From JAMXLO01 sp963696645 (GTDB taxonomy: Bacteria > Pseudomonadota > Alphaproteobacteria > Acetobacterales > Acetobacteraceae): a stretch of 64,000 bases of DNA. The notes under the pieces are model-generated. The model was not told the origin of the DNA and did no database searches. It worked only from the letters and a program-made list of their open reading frames with translations. Positions 53,901 through 62,485 of this stretch are shown piece by piece. Every line of letters starts with the position of its first letter. Positions within the stretch are counted from its first letter, which is position 1. The stretch lies in NCBI GenBank assembly GCA_963696645.1, contig CAVOKY010000007.1, forward strand, positions 2,170,001-2,234,000. The letters are read 5' to 3'. Position numbers and translations under genes: made by a program.

Positions 53901-54922
53901 GCGATCACCAGGCACAGTATCCGATCGCGACCATGTGCCGGCTGCTCGGCGTCTCCTCGAGCGGCTGGTACGCATGGTCGAAGCGGCAGCCATCACCACG
54001 CTCGAAGCGGGATGCAGAACTGACCACGGCGATCCGTGCTGCGCACACCGGATCACGCGGCACTTATGGTTCGCCACGCGTGCATGCCGAACTTGCGGCC
54101 AACGGCATCCGCATTGGCCGCAAGCGCGTGGCACGTCTGATGTCGCGATCCGGGATTGCCGGGGTAAGCCGACGCCGGTTCGTCACCACCACCGTCAGGG
54201 CTGGTGGCCGCCAGGCACCCGATCTGGTTGACCGCCACTTCACCGCAGCAGCGCCCGATCGGCTGTGGGTTGCCGACATCACCTATATTCCGACATGGGC
54301 GGGCTTTCTCTATCTTGCAGTCGTGCTCGACGCGTTTAGCCGCCGCATTGTCGGCTGGTCGATGGCCACGACACTCGCGACGCAAGTGGTACTGGATGCA
54401 CTGAACATGGCATTGGCGAAGCGCCGGCCGAACGGCGTGATCCACCACTCTGACCAGGGCTCGCAGTATACCTCGATCGCATTCGGCTTGCGTTGCCGCG
54501 AGGCAGGCGTGCGTCCCTCGATGGGTTCGGTTGGCGACGCCTACGACAATGCCATGTGCGAGAGCTTCTTCGCCACGCTGGAATGCGAACTGCTTGCGCG
54601 CTGTCGCTTCAGGACGCAGGCGGAAGCGCGCAACGAAGCATTCTCGTTCATCGAAGGGTTCTACAATCCGCGCCGACGGCATTCGTCTATCGGGTATCTG
54701 TCGCCAGTCGAATACGAATGCCGATATCACCAGCCAACCGTCAATCCCGACCCGTCGCAGCCTGCCGCCGTGCTCGCGCCCGTCAAGGACGCTTCGCGCC
54801 GCCCACGGCGGTCGCCTTCGGCGATCCCTGACCGGTGCTCCGCGCGGCAGCCGCACCAGGGTGCGGGTCGGGACGGAAGAATGGCTCCGCCGGGGGCCGA
54901 ACCAAAGAATGCTTACACATAA
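53897..54922 (+). CDS. IS3-family transposase OrfB (copy 2)
   Basis: 341 aa, identical in sequence to the protein of copy 1. The DDE integrase core is intact (LWVADITYIP, HHSDQGSQYTS, CESFFATLE). With OrfA it makes a potentially active transposase that could also act on copy 1. The two copies 26 kb apart in inverted orientation are a substrate for inversion of the intervening DNA. Confidence 0.9.
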   Translation: MSDHQAQYPIATMCRLLGVSSSGWYAWSKRQPSPRSKRDAELTTAIRAAHTGSRGTYGSPRVHAELAANGIRIGRKRVARLMSRSGIAGVSRRRFVTTTVRAGGRQAPDLVDRHFTAAAPDRLWVADITYIPTWAGFLYLAVVLDAFSRRIVGWSMATTLATQVVLDALNMALAKRRPNGVIHHSDQGSQYTSIAFGLRCREAGVRPSMGSVGDAYDNAMCESFFATLECELLARCRFRTQAEARNEAFSFIEGFYNPRRRHSSIGYLSPVEYECRYHQPTVNPDPSQPAAVLAPVKDASRRPRRSPSAIPDRCSARQPHQGAGRDGRMAPPGAEPKNAYT

Positions 54923-55004
54923 GTAGAACAGGGTGAGAATGCAGTTGCATCATCCGTCCTAGATTCCCAAATACTCGACCGTCCACGAAAGCGGGGCAGG
55001 GCCA

Positions 55005-55372
55005 GCGAGCCTCGGTCGGAATGGTGGATGCAGCCTTTGGCGGGTTGCGACTTCTGATTGCGGCCTTGAGGGCAGCGACGGCGATGCGCGCGTCCATCGA
55101 CCGGCTGATCGCGTAGCCGACGACCATTCGCGACCAAGCGTCGAGAATGGCGGCGAGATAGACGAAGCCGCCCGGGATGGCGACATACGTCAGGTCTGCG
55201 ACCCATAGCTGGTTCGGGCGATCGGGAACGACACCCTTGGCCAGATCGGGGAAAATCGGTCCGGCATGATCACTGTTGGTGGTGACGACGTAGCGTCGGC
55301 GTTGTTTCTGACTCAGATCGTTCTCGCGCATCAGTCGGCGCAGCTTCTTGTGGTTAACCACCACACCCTGAT
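55005..55372 (-). pseudogene. IS3 element B OrfB, middle part
   Basis: The minus strand encodes HQGVVVNHKKLRRLMRENDL, VPDRPNQLWVADLTYVAIPG (first catalytic Asp) and LAAILDAWSRMVVGYAIS, then after a one-base shift GCIHHSDRGS (second Asp), ending at the edge of IS3 element A copy 2. The N-terminal part is at 59478-59605 beyond the IS66/IS1111 block, and the C-terminal part with the Glu is lost. It is a different IS3 subgroup from element A. Confidence 0.85.
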
Positions 55373-55380
55373 GGCGTAAT
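55373..55380. repeat. GGCGTAAT, left 8-bp target repeat of IS66 copy 1
   Basis: It is identical to 59470-59477. Removing IS66 copy 1 and one repeat joins IS3 element B OrfB as GAALR|HQGVV in frame. Confidence 0.85.
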
Positions 55381-55383
55381 GTA

Positions 55384-56950
55384 AGACCGCATGTCCGCTG
55401 AGCGCTTGAGGTGGCTCGCCCCGCATGTGCGGAAATAGGCGAGGGTTGCCCGGATGGTCCGGGCCGATCCTCAACGCACAGGGGACGAGCCATGAGGAGA
55501 TGTGGGGAAGTATTTGTCGGGATCGATACCGCCAAGGCGAAGAACGCAGTTGCGATCGCCGAGGCCGGTCGGCAAGGAGAGATTCGATATCTCGGTGAGT
55601 TTGCCAATACACCGGATGCCGTTGCCAAACTGGTTCGCAAGCTCGCTGACCGCTACGAGACGTTACATTTTTGCTACGAAGCGGGACCTACGGGCTATGG
55701 GCTGTATCGACAGATCGTTGCAATGGGACATAGCTGCACGGTGGTTGCGCCATCGCTGATTCCGCGTCGACCTGGCGAGCGGGTGAAGACCAACCGACGC
55801 GACGCGCTGTCTCTGGCCCGGTTGCTGCGCGCAGCAGAGCTGACGGCGGTCTGGGTACCTGACGAGACGCATGAGGCGGTTCGCGATCTGGTGCGCACCC
55901 GGGCAATGGCGATCGAGGATTACCGTCGCAAGCGCCAGCACATCAGCTCGTTCCTGCTGCGGCATGGCCGTGTCTACGAAGGAGGCACGACTTGGCGAGG
56001 ACGACATCTGCGCTGGCTGGACGGACAGAGTTTCGTTCATGCCGCCCAACGGTTCGCGTTTCAGGAGATGCTGAACGCGATGCGAGCGGCCGTTGAACGG
56101 ATCGACAGGTTGGATGCTGCGCTGGTGGAAATTGTGCCTGCCTGGACGATGGCACCTGTGGTTGCGGCGTTCCAGGCCATGCGTGGCGTCGGCTTTCTAA
56201 CTGCGACGGCAGTCGTTGCCGAAGCCGGGGACCTCCGCCGCTTCGAGCATCCTCGTCAGCTGATGGCGTTCCTCGGCCTGGTACCATCCGAACGCTCCAC
56301 GGGCGACACAAGGCGGCAGGGCGGGATCACCAAGACGGGCAACAGCAGCGCACGGAAGGCACTGGTCGAAGCGGCGTGGACCTATCGACATTCTGCCGGC
56401 GTGGGAACCACACACCAGCGACGGCAGCAGTTGCTGCCGCAACGAGTGCGCGAGATTGCCTGGAAGGCGCAGAGCCGGTTGTGCGCCCGTTATCGACGAC
56501 TGACCGCGAAGGGGAAGCGCAACACTGTGGTAATCACTGCGATTGCGCGGGAAATTGCGGCCTTCCTCTGGGCCATCGCGCGCGAGGTCGAACCTGCACC
56601 GATCACACCACATACGATGTAATACCGCCGCTCCTGAGCGCTGCACGTTATGCAAAGAGATTAACGCCAGCAAAGAACGAAGACCCGTTGTGCAAGGCTG
56701 GGGGCGGGACCACGGTGGGGAACTCCCGAGCTCCGCTTGGCGGCCGGCTACGAGCCGATGCCCGTTGTAAGACAGGGACCAGCCCCGGACGGAAACCGGA
56801 AATGCGGTATCCAACCCGCGCATCAGAGCAGGTCAACCGACGTCCAGCGGTCCCGTCTCCTGCCTTGCACAGCTACATCGCTATCGGGAAAACTCGCGCG
56901 ACGGAGCGGGATAGAAAAAACGCGTCTTGCCCCTTGAAAGCGGACATCAG
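55384..56950 (+). mobile_element. IS1111-group (IS110 family) element, 1,567 bp
   Basis: The sub-terminal inverted repeats ATGTCCGCT (55391-55399) and AGCGGACAT (56939-56947) leave 7 bp outside on the left and 3 bp on the right, the known IS1111-group layout. It makes no target duplication; removing 55384-56950 restores GTAAGCGGTG of the IS66 end exactly. The 56,623-56,950 part after the gene is non-coding and presumably holds the seeker/bridge-type RNA or end signals of the IS110 family; which strand or fold was not worked out. Confidence 0.85.
55492..56622 (+). CDS. IS110/IS1111-family transposase (DEDD)
   Basis: 376 aa from ATG 55492 (AGGGGACGAG upstream). The N-terminal RuvC-like DEDD fold has FVGIDTAKAKNAVAIAE (Asp), HFCYEAGPTGYGLYRQ (Glu) and VKTNRRDALSLARLLRA (Asp pair). 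The C-terminal part has the helix-hairpin-helix FQAMRGVGFLTATAVVAEAG and FLGLVPSERSTGDTRRQGGI with the catalytic Ser (about residue 271) of the IS110 serine site. The frame is intact. It catalyses cut-free circular-intermediate transposition guided by element-end RNA or structure in this family. Confidence 0.92.
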   Translation: MRRCGEVFVGIDTAKAKNAVAIAEAGRQGEIRYLGEFANTPDAVAKLVRKLADRYETLHFCYEAGPTGYGLYRQIVAMGHSCTVVAPSLIPRRPGERVKTNRRDALSLARLLRAAELTAVWVPDETHEAVRDLVRTRAMAIEDYRRKRQHISSFLLRHGRVYEGGTTWRGRHLRWLDGQSFVHAAQRFAFQEMLNAMRAAVERIDRLDAALVEIVPAWTMAPVVAAFQAMRGVGFLTATAVVAEAGDLRRFEHPRQLMAFLGLVPSERSTGDTRRQGGITKTGNSSARKALVEAAWTYRHSAGVGTTHQRRQQLLPQRVREIAWKAQSRLCARYRRLTAKGKRNTVVITAIAREIAAFLWAIAREVEPAPITPHTM

Positions 56951-57031
56951 AGCGGTGTTCCCCGACCCTTCTTTAATGGGTGCCCTTGAAGTGCTTGATT
57001 TGCTTGAGGCAGAGGGCTTCGAGCTATCCTT

Positions 57032-57463
57032 ATGTTTGACGTTAGCGATGACGCGAAGGGTGAATACCGGCGAGTTGAGGTTCTAACGGGACCTGGCCGG
57101 CGGCGGCGCTGGTCGGCAGATGAGAAGGCCCGGATCGTCGCGGAGACCTTGGTGCCGGGAGCGCGCGTTTCCGAGGTTGCGCGGCGCTGGCACATCTGCT
57201 CGCAGCAGGTATTCGGTTGGCGACGCGCCATGCGGCAAGACTTGCCGCTCGTGGCGGGGCGAACGACAACGCCGGCAACACCCAGCTTTGTTCCGATCGT
57301 GAGCGAAGCCATTCCTGCAACAATGGTTCCACGCGCGGCGTCTGCCGCACCGGGGATCGAGGTCAAGCTTGCCGGTGCTGTGGTGCGGGTCTCGTCCGGC
57401 ATGGATGCTGCCCAGTTGACCGCGGTGTTGCGCGCGGTGCGCGCGTCGGCGTCCCGATCATGA
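57032..57463 (+). CDS. tnpA: IS66 TnpA (copy 1)
   Basis: 143 aa. A helix-turn-helix region is seen in RRWSADEKARIVAETLVPGA and ARRWHICSQQVFGWRRAMRQ, typical of the small IS66 accessory protein that, with TnpB, is needed for transposition. The stop overlaps the start of tnpB (ATGA). It differs from copy 2 by one residue (Pro here, Arg there, in EVLTG-P/R-GRRRR). Confidence 0.88.
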   Translation: MFDVSDDAKGEYRRVEVLTGPGRRRRWSADEKARIVAETLVPGARVSEVARRWHICSQQVFGWRRAMRQDLPLVAGRTTTPATPSFVPIVSEAIPATMVPRAASAAPGIEVKLAGAVVRVSSGMDAAQLTAVLRAVRASASRS

Positions 57464-57816
57464 TCAATGTCCCCGCTGGCGCTCGCGTCTTACTGGCGAC
57501 GCGGCCAGTTGATTTCCGCAAAGGGGCACACTCTCTCGCCGCCTTGGCGCAGGAGGTGCTTGGCGAGGATCCGTTCGCTGGCGCGGTGATCGTCTATCGC
57601 GCCAAGCGCAGCGACCGCTTGAAGATACTGGTCTGGGATGTCAGCGGCCTGGTGCTGGTGTGGAAGCAATTGCAGCAGGGATCGTTCCGCTGGCCGCCGA
57701 TCATGGACGGGGTGATGAAGCTGTCGCCGGTTGAGTTCGCCGCGTTGTTCGATGGGCTCGATTGGACGCGTGTTCAGACCATAAAGGGGATTCTCAAACC
57801 GTCGGTTGCCGCGTAG
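57460..57816 (+). CDS. tnpB: IS66 TnpB (copy 1)
   Basis: 118 aa from ATG 57460. It has the IS66 Orf2 signature: ARVLLATRPVDFRKGAHSLA, then VIVYRAKRSDRLKILVWDVS, LVLVWKQLQQGSFRWP and LFDGLDWTR. Its biochemical role is unknown, but it is required for transposition of IS66-type elements. It is translationally coupled to tnpA. Confidence 0.92.
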   Translation: MINVPAGARVLLATRPVDFRKGAHSLAALAQEVLGEDPFAGAVIVYRAKRSDRLKILVWDVSGLVLVWKQLQQGSFRWPPIMDGVMKLSPVEFAALFDGLDWTRVQTIKGILKPSVAA

Positions 57817-57829
57817 GATTCGTTGCGTG

Positions 57830-59431
57830 ATGGCTTCACCCCGCGACGACATGCAGAGCCTGCCCGAAAGCATTGAAGCCTTGCGGGCCTTGGTGCTGAC
57901 GACAATTGCCGAACGCGATGCGACACTTGTCGAGCGCGATGCGGCGGTTACGGAGCGGGACATCCTGCTGGCACAGAATGACCGGCTGCGTCATCTGCTG
58001 CTGCAGCTCAGACGCATGCATTTCGGCCCCCGCTCCGAGCGTCTGCCGGAGGAACAGCTGCAACTGGGCCTGGAAGCCCTCGAGCAGGCGATCGCCAAAG
58101 CAGACGCGGAGGCAGAGAAGCACGATCCCGAGCGGCGCTTGGACAATGCCGCCAAGCGGCGTGCCAGCCGTGGTGCGCTGCCGGCGCACCTGCCGCGGAT
58201 CGAGGTGACGCTGGCGCCCGAGGACACTGCGTGCCCGTGCTGCCGGGCGAGCATGACGGTAATAGGGGAAGACACATCAGAGCGTCTGGATGTGATCCCG
58301 GCGCAGTTTCGGGTGATCGTAACCAGGCGTCCGAAACTCGTTTGCCGGTCCTGCACAGGCGTCGTGGTGCAGGCACGGGCGCCGGCACGGCTGATCGAGG
58401 GCGGCATCCCGACCGAGGCAATGGTCGCCCATGTGCTGGTGGCGCGCTATGCCGATCATCTGCCGCTGTATCGCCAGGCACAGATCCTGGCGCGACAGGG
58501 TGTGATCCTCGAGCGGTCCACCCTGTCGTTCTGGATGGGATACGCCGCGGCCGAAGTCGCCCCCGTGGTGGCGCGGCTGCGCGAGATGATGCTGGCCTCG
58601 ACACGGATATTTGCCGACGAGACCGTGGTGCCGGTGCTCGACCCGGGCCGCGGACGGACCAAGCAAGGATACTTCTGGGCCATGGCCCGTGACGATCGCC
58701 CATGGGGCGGGAGCGAACCACCGGCTGTGGTTTATAGTTACGCCCCTGGTCGGGGACATATCCACGCCAACACGCTGCTCGGTGACTATCGCGGCATCCT
58801 GCAGTGCGATGGATACCAGGCCTACAAGAAACTCGCCGGGCCCAAGCTGACCGAGACTCCCGTAACCCTGGCTTTTTGCTGGAGCCACGTGCGCAGGGGT
58901 TTTTACGATCTGGCCAAGACGAAGGCGCCGATCGCTATGGAAACGCTGCGGCGGATCGCCGCGCTCTATGAGATCGAGGCGCGTGTCCGCGGCAAGCGCG
59001 CCGCCGATCGGCTGGCGCTGCGTCAAGCCGAAAGCAAACCGCTGGTCACGGAATTGCGCATCTGGTTCGAAGCGCAGTTAGCGAAACTGCCCGCCCGCGG
59101 TCCAACTGCCGACGCGATCCGCTATGCGCTGAACCACTGGGAAGGGCTGGAGCGGTTCCTTGAGGACGGACGCATCGAACTCGACACCAACAGTGTCGAG
59201 CGCGCCATGCGGCCGGTCTGTCTGTCGAGAAAAAATAGCCTCTTTGCGGGCAGCGACGAAGGCGGCGAAAACTGGGCATGCCTAGCATCGCTAATCGAAA
59301 CCTGTAAGTTGAATGGCGTCAATCCACAGGCATATTTTACCGATCTCCTGACACGCCTGGTGAATGGCTGGCCGCACAAACGCATCGACGAATTGATGCC
59401 TTGGCTCTGGGCACCCGAACGGCCACCCTGA
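57830..59431 (+). CDS. tnpC: IS66 TnpC transposase (copy 1)
   Basis: 533 aa from ATG 57830. An N-terminal leucine-zipper coiled coil (ERDILLAQNDRLRHLLLQLR) precedes the zinc-binding helix-turn-helix domain with CPCCRASM and LVCRSCTGVVV. The catalytic core has IFADETVVPVLDPG (Asp), GILQCDGYQAYKKLA (Asp) and VERAMRPVCLSRKNSLFAGS (Glu region). The C-terminal domain ends LMPWLWAPERPP. The frame is intact and the protein appears identical to copy 2. Confidence 0.93.
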   Translation: MASPRDDMQSLPESIEALRALVLTTIAERDATLVERDAAVTERDILLAQNDRLRHLLLQLRRMHFGPRSERLPEEQLQLGLEALEQAIAKADAEAEKHDPERRLDNAAKRRASRGALPAHLPRIEVTLAPEDTACPCCRASMTVIGEDTSERLDVIPAQFRVIVTRRPKLVCRSCTGVVVQARAPARLIEGGIPTEAMVAHVLVARYADHLPLYRQAQILARQGVILERSTLSFWMGYAAAEVAPVVARLREMMLASTRIFADETVVPVLDPGRGRTKQGYFWAMARDDRPWGGSEPPAVVYSYAPGRGHIHANTLLGDYRGILQCDGYQAYKKLAGPKLTETPVTLAFCWSHVRRGFYDLAKTKAPIAMETLRRIAALYEIEARVRGKRAADRLALRQAESKPLVTELRIWFEAQLAKLPARGPTADAIRYALNHWEGLERFLEDGRIELDTNSVERAMRPVCLSRKNSLFAGSDEGGENWACLASLIETCKLNGVNPQAYFTDLLTRLVNGWPHKRIDELMPWLWAPERPP

Positions 59432-59469
59432 TCTCACGAAGCGCCGAAGGGTCGGGGAACACCGCTTAC

Positions 59470-59477
59470 GGCGTAAT
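59470..59477. repeat. GGCGTAAT, right 8-bp target repeat of IS66 copy 1
   Basis: It pairs with 55373-55380. Confidence 0.85.
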
Positions 59478-59631
59478 GCAGCTCCCACGCGACGGTAGCC
59501 GTAGCACTCGAACTCGTCGCAGATCGCGCGGATCCGAACAAGAACTTCGTTCGCGGCCATCGGAACAGGTGGAGCATCGTAGAAGGTGGAGCGTGACAGT
59601 CCCATCAGCTCACACCCTCTGCTGACAGAGA
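59478..59631 (-). pseudogene. IS3 element B: OrfB N-terminus and end of OrfA
   Basis: The minus strand reads the last codons of OrfA (AEGVS-stop) with the TGA overlapping ATG 59605, from which OrfB starts MGLSRSTFYDAPPVPMAANE, then RIRAICDEFECYGYRRVGAA up to the IS66 copy 1 target repeat. It is all that separates the two inverted IS66 copies. Confidence 0.85.
59624..59631. repeat. GACAGAGA, left 8-bp target repeat of IS66 copy 2
   Basis: It is identical to 62154-62161. Removing copy 2 restores the OrfA/OrfB junction of IS3 element B. Confidence 0.88.
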
Positions 59632-59669
59632 GTAAGCGGTGTTCCCCGACCCTTCGGCGCTTCGTGAGA

Positions 59670-61271
59670 TCAGGGTGGCCGTTCGGGTGCCCAGAGCCAA
59701 GGCATCAATTCGTCGATGCGTTTGTGCGGCCAGCCATTCACCAGGCGTGTCAGGAGATCGGTAAAATATGCCTGTGGATTGACGCCATTCAACTTACAGG
59801 TTTCGATTAGCGATGCTAGGCATGCCCAGTTTTCGCCGCCTTCGTCGCTGCCCGCAAAGAGGCTATTTTTTCTCGACAGACAGACCGGCCGCATGGCGCG
59901 CTCGACACTGTTGGTGTCGAGTTCGATGCGTCCGTCCTCAAGGAACCGCTCCAGCCCTTCCCAGTGGTTCAGCGCATAGCGGATCGCGTCGGCAGTTGGA
60001 CCGCGGGCGGGCAGTTTCGCTAACTGCGCTTCGAACCAGATGCGCAATTCCGTGACCAGCGGTTTGCTTTCGGCTTGACGCAGCGCCAGCCGATCGGCGG
60101 CGCGCTTGCCGCGGACACGCGCCTCGATCTCATAGAGCGCGGCGATCCGCCGCAGCGTTTCCATAGCGATCGGCGCCTTCGTCTTGGCCAGATCGTAAAA
60201 ACCCCTGCGCACGTGGCTCCAGCAAAAAGCCAGGGTTACGGGAGTCTCGGTCAGCTTGGGCCCGGCGAGTTTCTTGTAGGCCTGGTATCCATCGCACTGC
60301 AGGATGCCGCGATAGTCACCGAGCAGCGTGTTGGCGTGGATATGTCCCCGACCAGGGGCGTAACTATAAACCACAGCCGGTGGTTCGCTCCCGCCCCATG
60401 GGCGATCGTCACGGGCCATGGCCCAGAAGTATCCTTGCTTGGTCCGTCCGCGGCCCGGGTCGAGCACCGGCACCACGGTCTCGTCGGCAAATATCCGTGT
60501 CGAGGCCAGCATCATCTCGCGCAGCCGCGCCACCACGGGGGCGACTTCGGCCGCGGCGTATCCCATCCAGAACGACAGGGTGGACCGCTCGAGGATCACA
60601 CCCTGTCGCGCCAGGATCTGTGCCTGGCGATACAGCGGCAGATGATCGGCATAGCGCGCCACCAGCACATGGGCGACCATTGCCTCGGTCGGGATGCCGC
60701 CCTCGATCAGCCGTGCCGGCGCCCGTGCCTGCACCACGACGCCTGTGCAGGACCGGCAAACGAGTTTCGGACGCCTGGTTACGATCACCCGAAACTGCGC
60801 CGGGATCACATCCAGACGCTCTGATGTGTCTTCCCCTATTACCGTCATGCTCGCCCGGCAGCACGGGCACGCAGTGTCCTCGGGCGCCAGCGTCACCTCG
60901 ATCCGCGGCAGGTGCGCCGGCAGCGCACCACGGCTGGCACGCCGCTTGGCGGCATTGTCCAAGCGCCGCTCGGGATCGTGCTTCTCTGCCTCCGCGTCTG
61001 CTTTGGCGATCGCCTGCTCGAGGGCTTCCAGGCCCAGTTGCAGCTGTTCCTCCGGCAGACGCTCGGAGCGGGGGCCGAAATGCATGCGTCTGAGCTGCAG
61101 CAGCAGATGACGCAGCCGGTCATTCTGTGCCAGCAGGATGTCCCGCTCCGTAACCGCCGCATCGCGCTCGACAAGTGTCGCATCGCGTTCGGCAATTGTC
61201 GTCAGCACCAAGGCCCGCAAGGCTTCAATGCTTTCGGGCAGGCTCTGCATGTCGTCGCGGGGTGAAGCCAT
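59670..61271 (-). CDS. tnpC: IS66 TnpC transposase (copy 2)
   Basis: 533 aa from ATG 61271, with the same sequence as copy 1: leucine-zipper N-terminus, paired CXXC zinc motifs (CPCCRAS, CRSC) and the DDE core (FADETVVPVL, QCDGYQAYKK, ERAMRPVCL). The intact terminal repeats of this copy make it the likely active one; copy 1 has a destroyed left end but could supply protein. Confidence 0.93.
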   Translation of the reverse strand: MASPRDDMQSLPESIEALRALVLTTIAERDATLVERDAAVTERDILLAQNDRLRHLLLQLRRMHFGPRSERLPEEQLQLGLEALEQAIAKADAEAEKHDPERRLDNAAKRRASRGALPAHLPRIEVTLAPEDTACPCCRASMTVIGEDTSERLDVIPAQFRVIVTRRPKLVCRSCTGVVVQARAPARLIEGGIPTEAMVAHVLVARYADHLPLYRQAQILARQGVILERSTLSFWMGYAAAEVAPVVARLREMMLASTRIFADETVVPVLDPGRGRTKQGYFWAMARDDRPWGGSEPPAVVYSYAPGRGHIHANTLLGDYRGILQCDGYQAYKKLAGPKLTETPVTLAFCWSHVRRGFYDLAKTKAPIAMETLRRIAALYEIEARVRGKRAADRLALRQAESKPLVTELRIWFEAQLAKLPARGPTADAIRYALNHWEGLERFLEDGRIELDTNSVERAMRPVCLSRKNSLFAGSDEGGENWACLASLIETCKLNGVNPQAYFTDLLTRLVNGWPHKRIDELMPWLWAPERPP

Positions 61272-61284
61272 CACGCAACGAATC

Positions 61285-61641
61285 CTACGCGGCAACCGAC
61301 GGTTTGAGAATCCCCTTTATGGTCTGAACACGCGTCCAATCGAGCCCATCGAACAACGCGGCGAACTCAACCGGCGACAGCTTCATCACCCCGTCCATGA
61401 TCGGCGGCCAGCGGAACGATCCCTGCTGCAATTGCTTCCACACCAGCACCAGGCCGCTGACATCCCAGACCAGTATCTTCAAGCGGTCGCTGCGCTTGGC
61501 GCGATAGACGATCACCGCGCCAGCGAACGGATCCTCGCCAAGCACCTCCTGCGCCAAGGCGGCGAGAGAGTGTGCCCCTTTGCGGAAATCAACTGGCCGC
61601 GTCGCCAGTAAGACGCGAGCGCCAGCGGGGACATTGATCAT
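61285..61641 (-). CDS. tnpB: IS66 TnpB (copy 2)
   Basis: 118 aa from ATG 61641, identical to copy 1 (RVLLATRPVDFRKGAHSLAA; LKILVWDVSGLVLVWKQL). It overlaps the tnpA stop and is followed after 13 bp by tnpC. Confidence 0.92.
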   Translation of the reverse strand: MINVPAGARVLLATRPVDFRKGAHSLAALAQEVLGEDPFAGAVIVYRAKRSDRLKILVWDVSGLVLVWKQLQQGSFRWPPIMDGVMKLSPVEFAALFDGLDWTRVQTIKGILKPSVAA

Positions 61642-62069
61642 GATCGGGACGCCGACGCGCGCACCGCGCGCAACACCGCGGTCAACTGGGCAGCATCCAT
61701 GCCGGACGAGACCCGCACCACAGCACCGGCAAGCTTGACCTCGATCCCCGGTGCGGCAGACGCCGCGCGTGGAACCATTGTTGCAGGAATGGCTTCGCTC
61801 ACGATCGGAACAAAGCTGGGTGTTGCCGGCGTTGTCGTTCGCCCCGCCACGAGCGGCAAGTCTTGCCGCATGGCGCGTCGCCAACCGAATACCTGCTGCG
61901 AGCAGATGTGCCAGCGCCGCGCAACCTCGGAAACGCGCGCTCCCGGCACCAAGGTCTCCGCGACGATCCGGGCCTTCTCATCTGCCGACCAGCGCCGCCG
62001 CCGGCCACGTCCCGTTAGAACCTCAACTCGCCGGTATTCACCCTTCGCGTCATCGCTAACGTCAAACAT
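61638..62069 (-). CDS. tnpA: IS66 TnpA (copy 2)
   Basis: 143 aa with the helix-turn-helix region WSADEKARIVAETLVPGARV and HICSQQVFGWRRAMRQ. The single difference from copy 1 (GRG instead of GPG near residue 20) is the only amino-acid change I noticed between the two IS66 copies. Confidence 0.88.
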   Translation of the reverse strand: MFDVSDDAKGEYRRVEVLTGRGRRRRWSADEKARIVAETLVPGARVSEVARRWHICSQQVFGWRRAMRQDLPLVAGRTTTPATPSFVPIVSEAIPATMVPRAASAAPGIEVKLAGAVVRVSSGMDAAQLTAVLRAVRASASRS

Positions 62070-62153
62070 AAGGATAGCTCGAAGCCCTCTGCCTCAAGCA
62101 AATCAAGCACTTCAAGGGCACCCATTAAAGAAGGGTCGGGGAACACCGCTTAC

Positions 62154-62161
62154 GACAGAGA
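62154..62161. repeat. GACAGAGA, right 8-bp target repeat of IS66 copy 2
   Basis: It pairs with 59624-59631. Confidence 0.88.
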
Positions 62162-62485
62162 TGCCGAGGGGCCTGTGATGACGGAGGTGGTCGCGCTTCT
62201 CGGCCGGGGTGCGTGCTTCAAAGCCCCCTTTAGCAACTCGAGCTCCAGCGCCTGCTTACCAACCAGACGCTCGAGGGCCGCGATCCGGGCCTCGTATTCC
62301 TGCATTAGATCAGCCGCCTGCACATCCTCATCCAGGGCGCCGGCCTCGAATTTGCCAACCCAGATCCGGACCAGTTGCCGCGAGATGTCATGCCGCTTCG
62401 TAAGCGCATGCAGTGTCTCCCCGGCGATGAACTCTTCAGCAACCTGCCGCTTGAACGCGGCGCTGTGCGATCGGTGCTTCGTCAT
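62154..62485 (-). pseudogene. IS3 element B OrfA (3' end displaced by IS66 copy 2)
   Basis: From ATG 62485 the frame gives MTKHRSHSAAFKRQVAEEFI, the helix-turn-helix THALTKRHDISRQLVRIWVG-type region, a leucine-zipper segment (EARIAALERLVGKQALELEL) and KGALKHAPRP, then TSVITGPSASLS to the IS66 target. Five codons and the stop lie beyond IS66 copy 2. The protein is almost complete, but the element lacks a working OrfB. Confidence 0.82.

Larger units (their letters stand above)
53532..55004 (+). mobile_element. Complete IS3-family element A, copy 2, 1,473 bp, no target repeat
   Basis: It has the same length and sequence as 26046-27518 in opposite orientation, starting TGAAGTTGCCCC and ending GGGGCAGGGCCA. 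The left flank CAC and right flank GCG do not match, and the two sides belong to different elements (IS630 and IS3 element B), unlike copy 1 with its clean GAA repeat. Confidence 0.88.
55381..59469 (+). mobile_element. IS66 element copy 1, with an IS1111/IS110 element in its left terminal repeat
   Basis: The left end GTA (55381-55383) and AGCGGTGTTCCCC (from 56951) are separated by the IS1111-type element. The right end reads GGGGAACACCGCTTAC (to 59469). Without the insert it is 2,522 bp, the same as copy 2, flanked by 8-bp GGCGTAAT repeats as expected for IS66. It carries tnpA-tnpB-tnpC on the plus strand. Confidence 0.88.
59632..62153 (-). mobile_element. IS66 element copy 2, 2,522 bp
   Basis: The ends are GTAAGCGGTGTTCCCCGAC on both sides (inverted), flanked by the 8-bp GACAGAGA repeats. 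It is intact, in opposite orientation to copy 1 and separated from it by 162 bp. Confidence 0.92.

Noticed and set aside
54783..55640. 285-codon minus-strand frame as one transposase
   Set aside because: It is a chimera of the IS66 leader region, IS3 element B OrfB and the antisense of IS3 element A; only the middle part is a real gene fragment.
56376..57086. 236-codon plus-strand frame at the 3' end of the IS1111 element
   Set aside because: It begins inside the transposase gene in another frame and runs through the non-coding element end into IS66; no domain.
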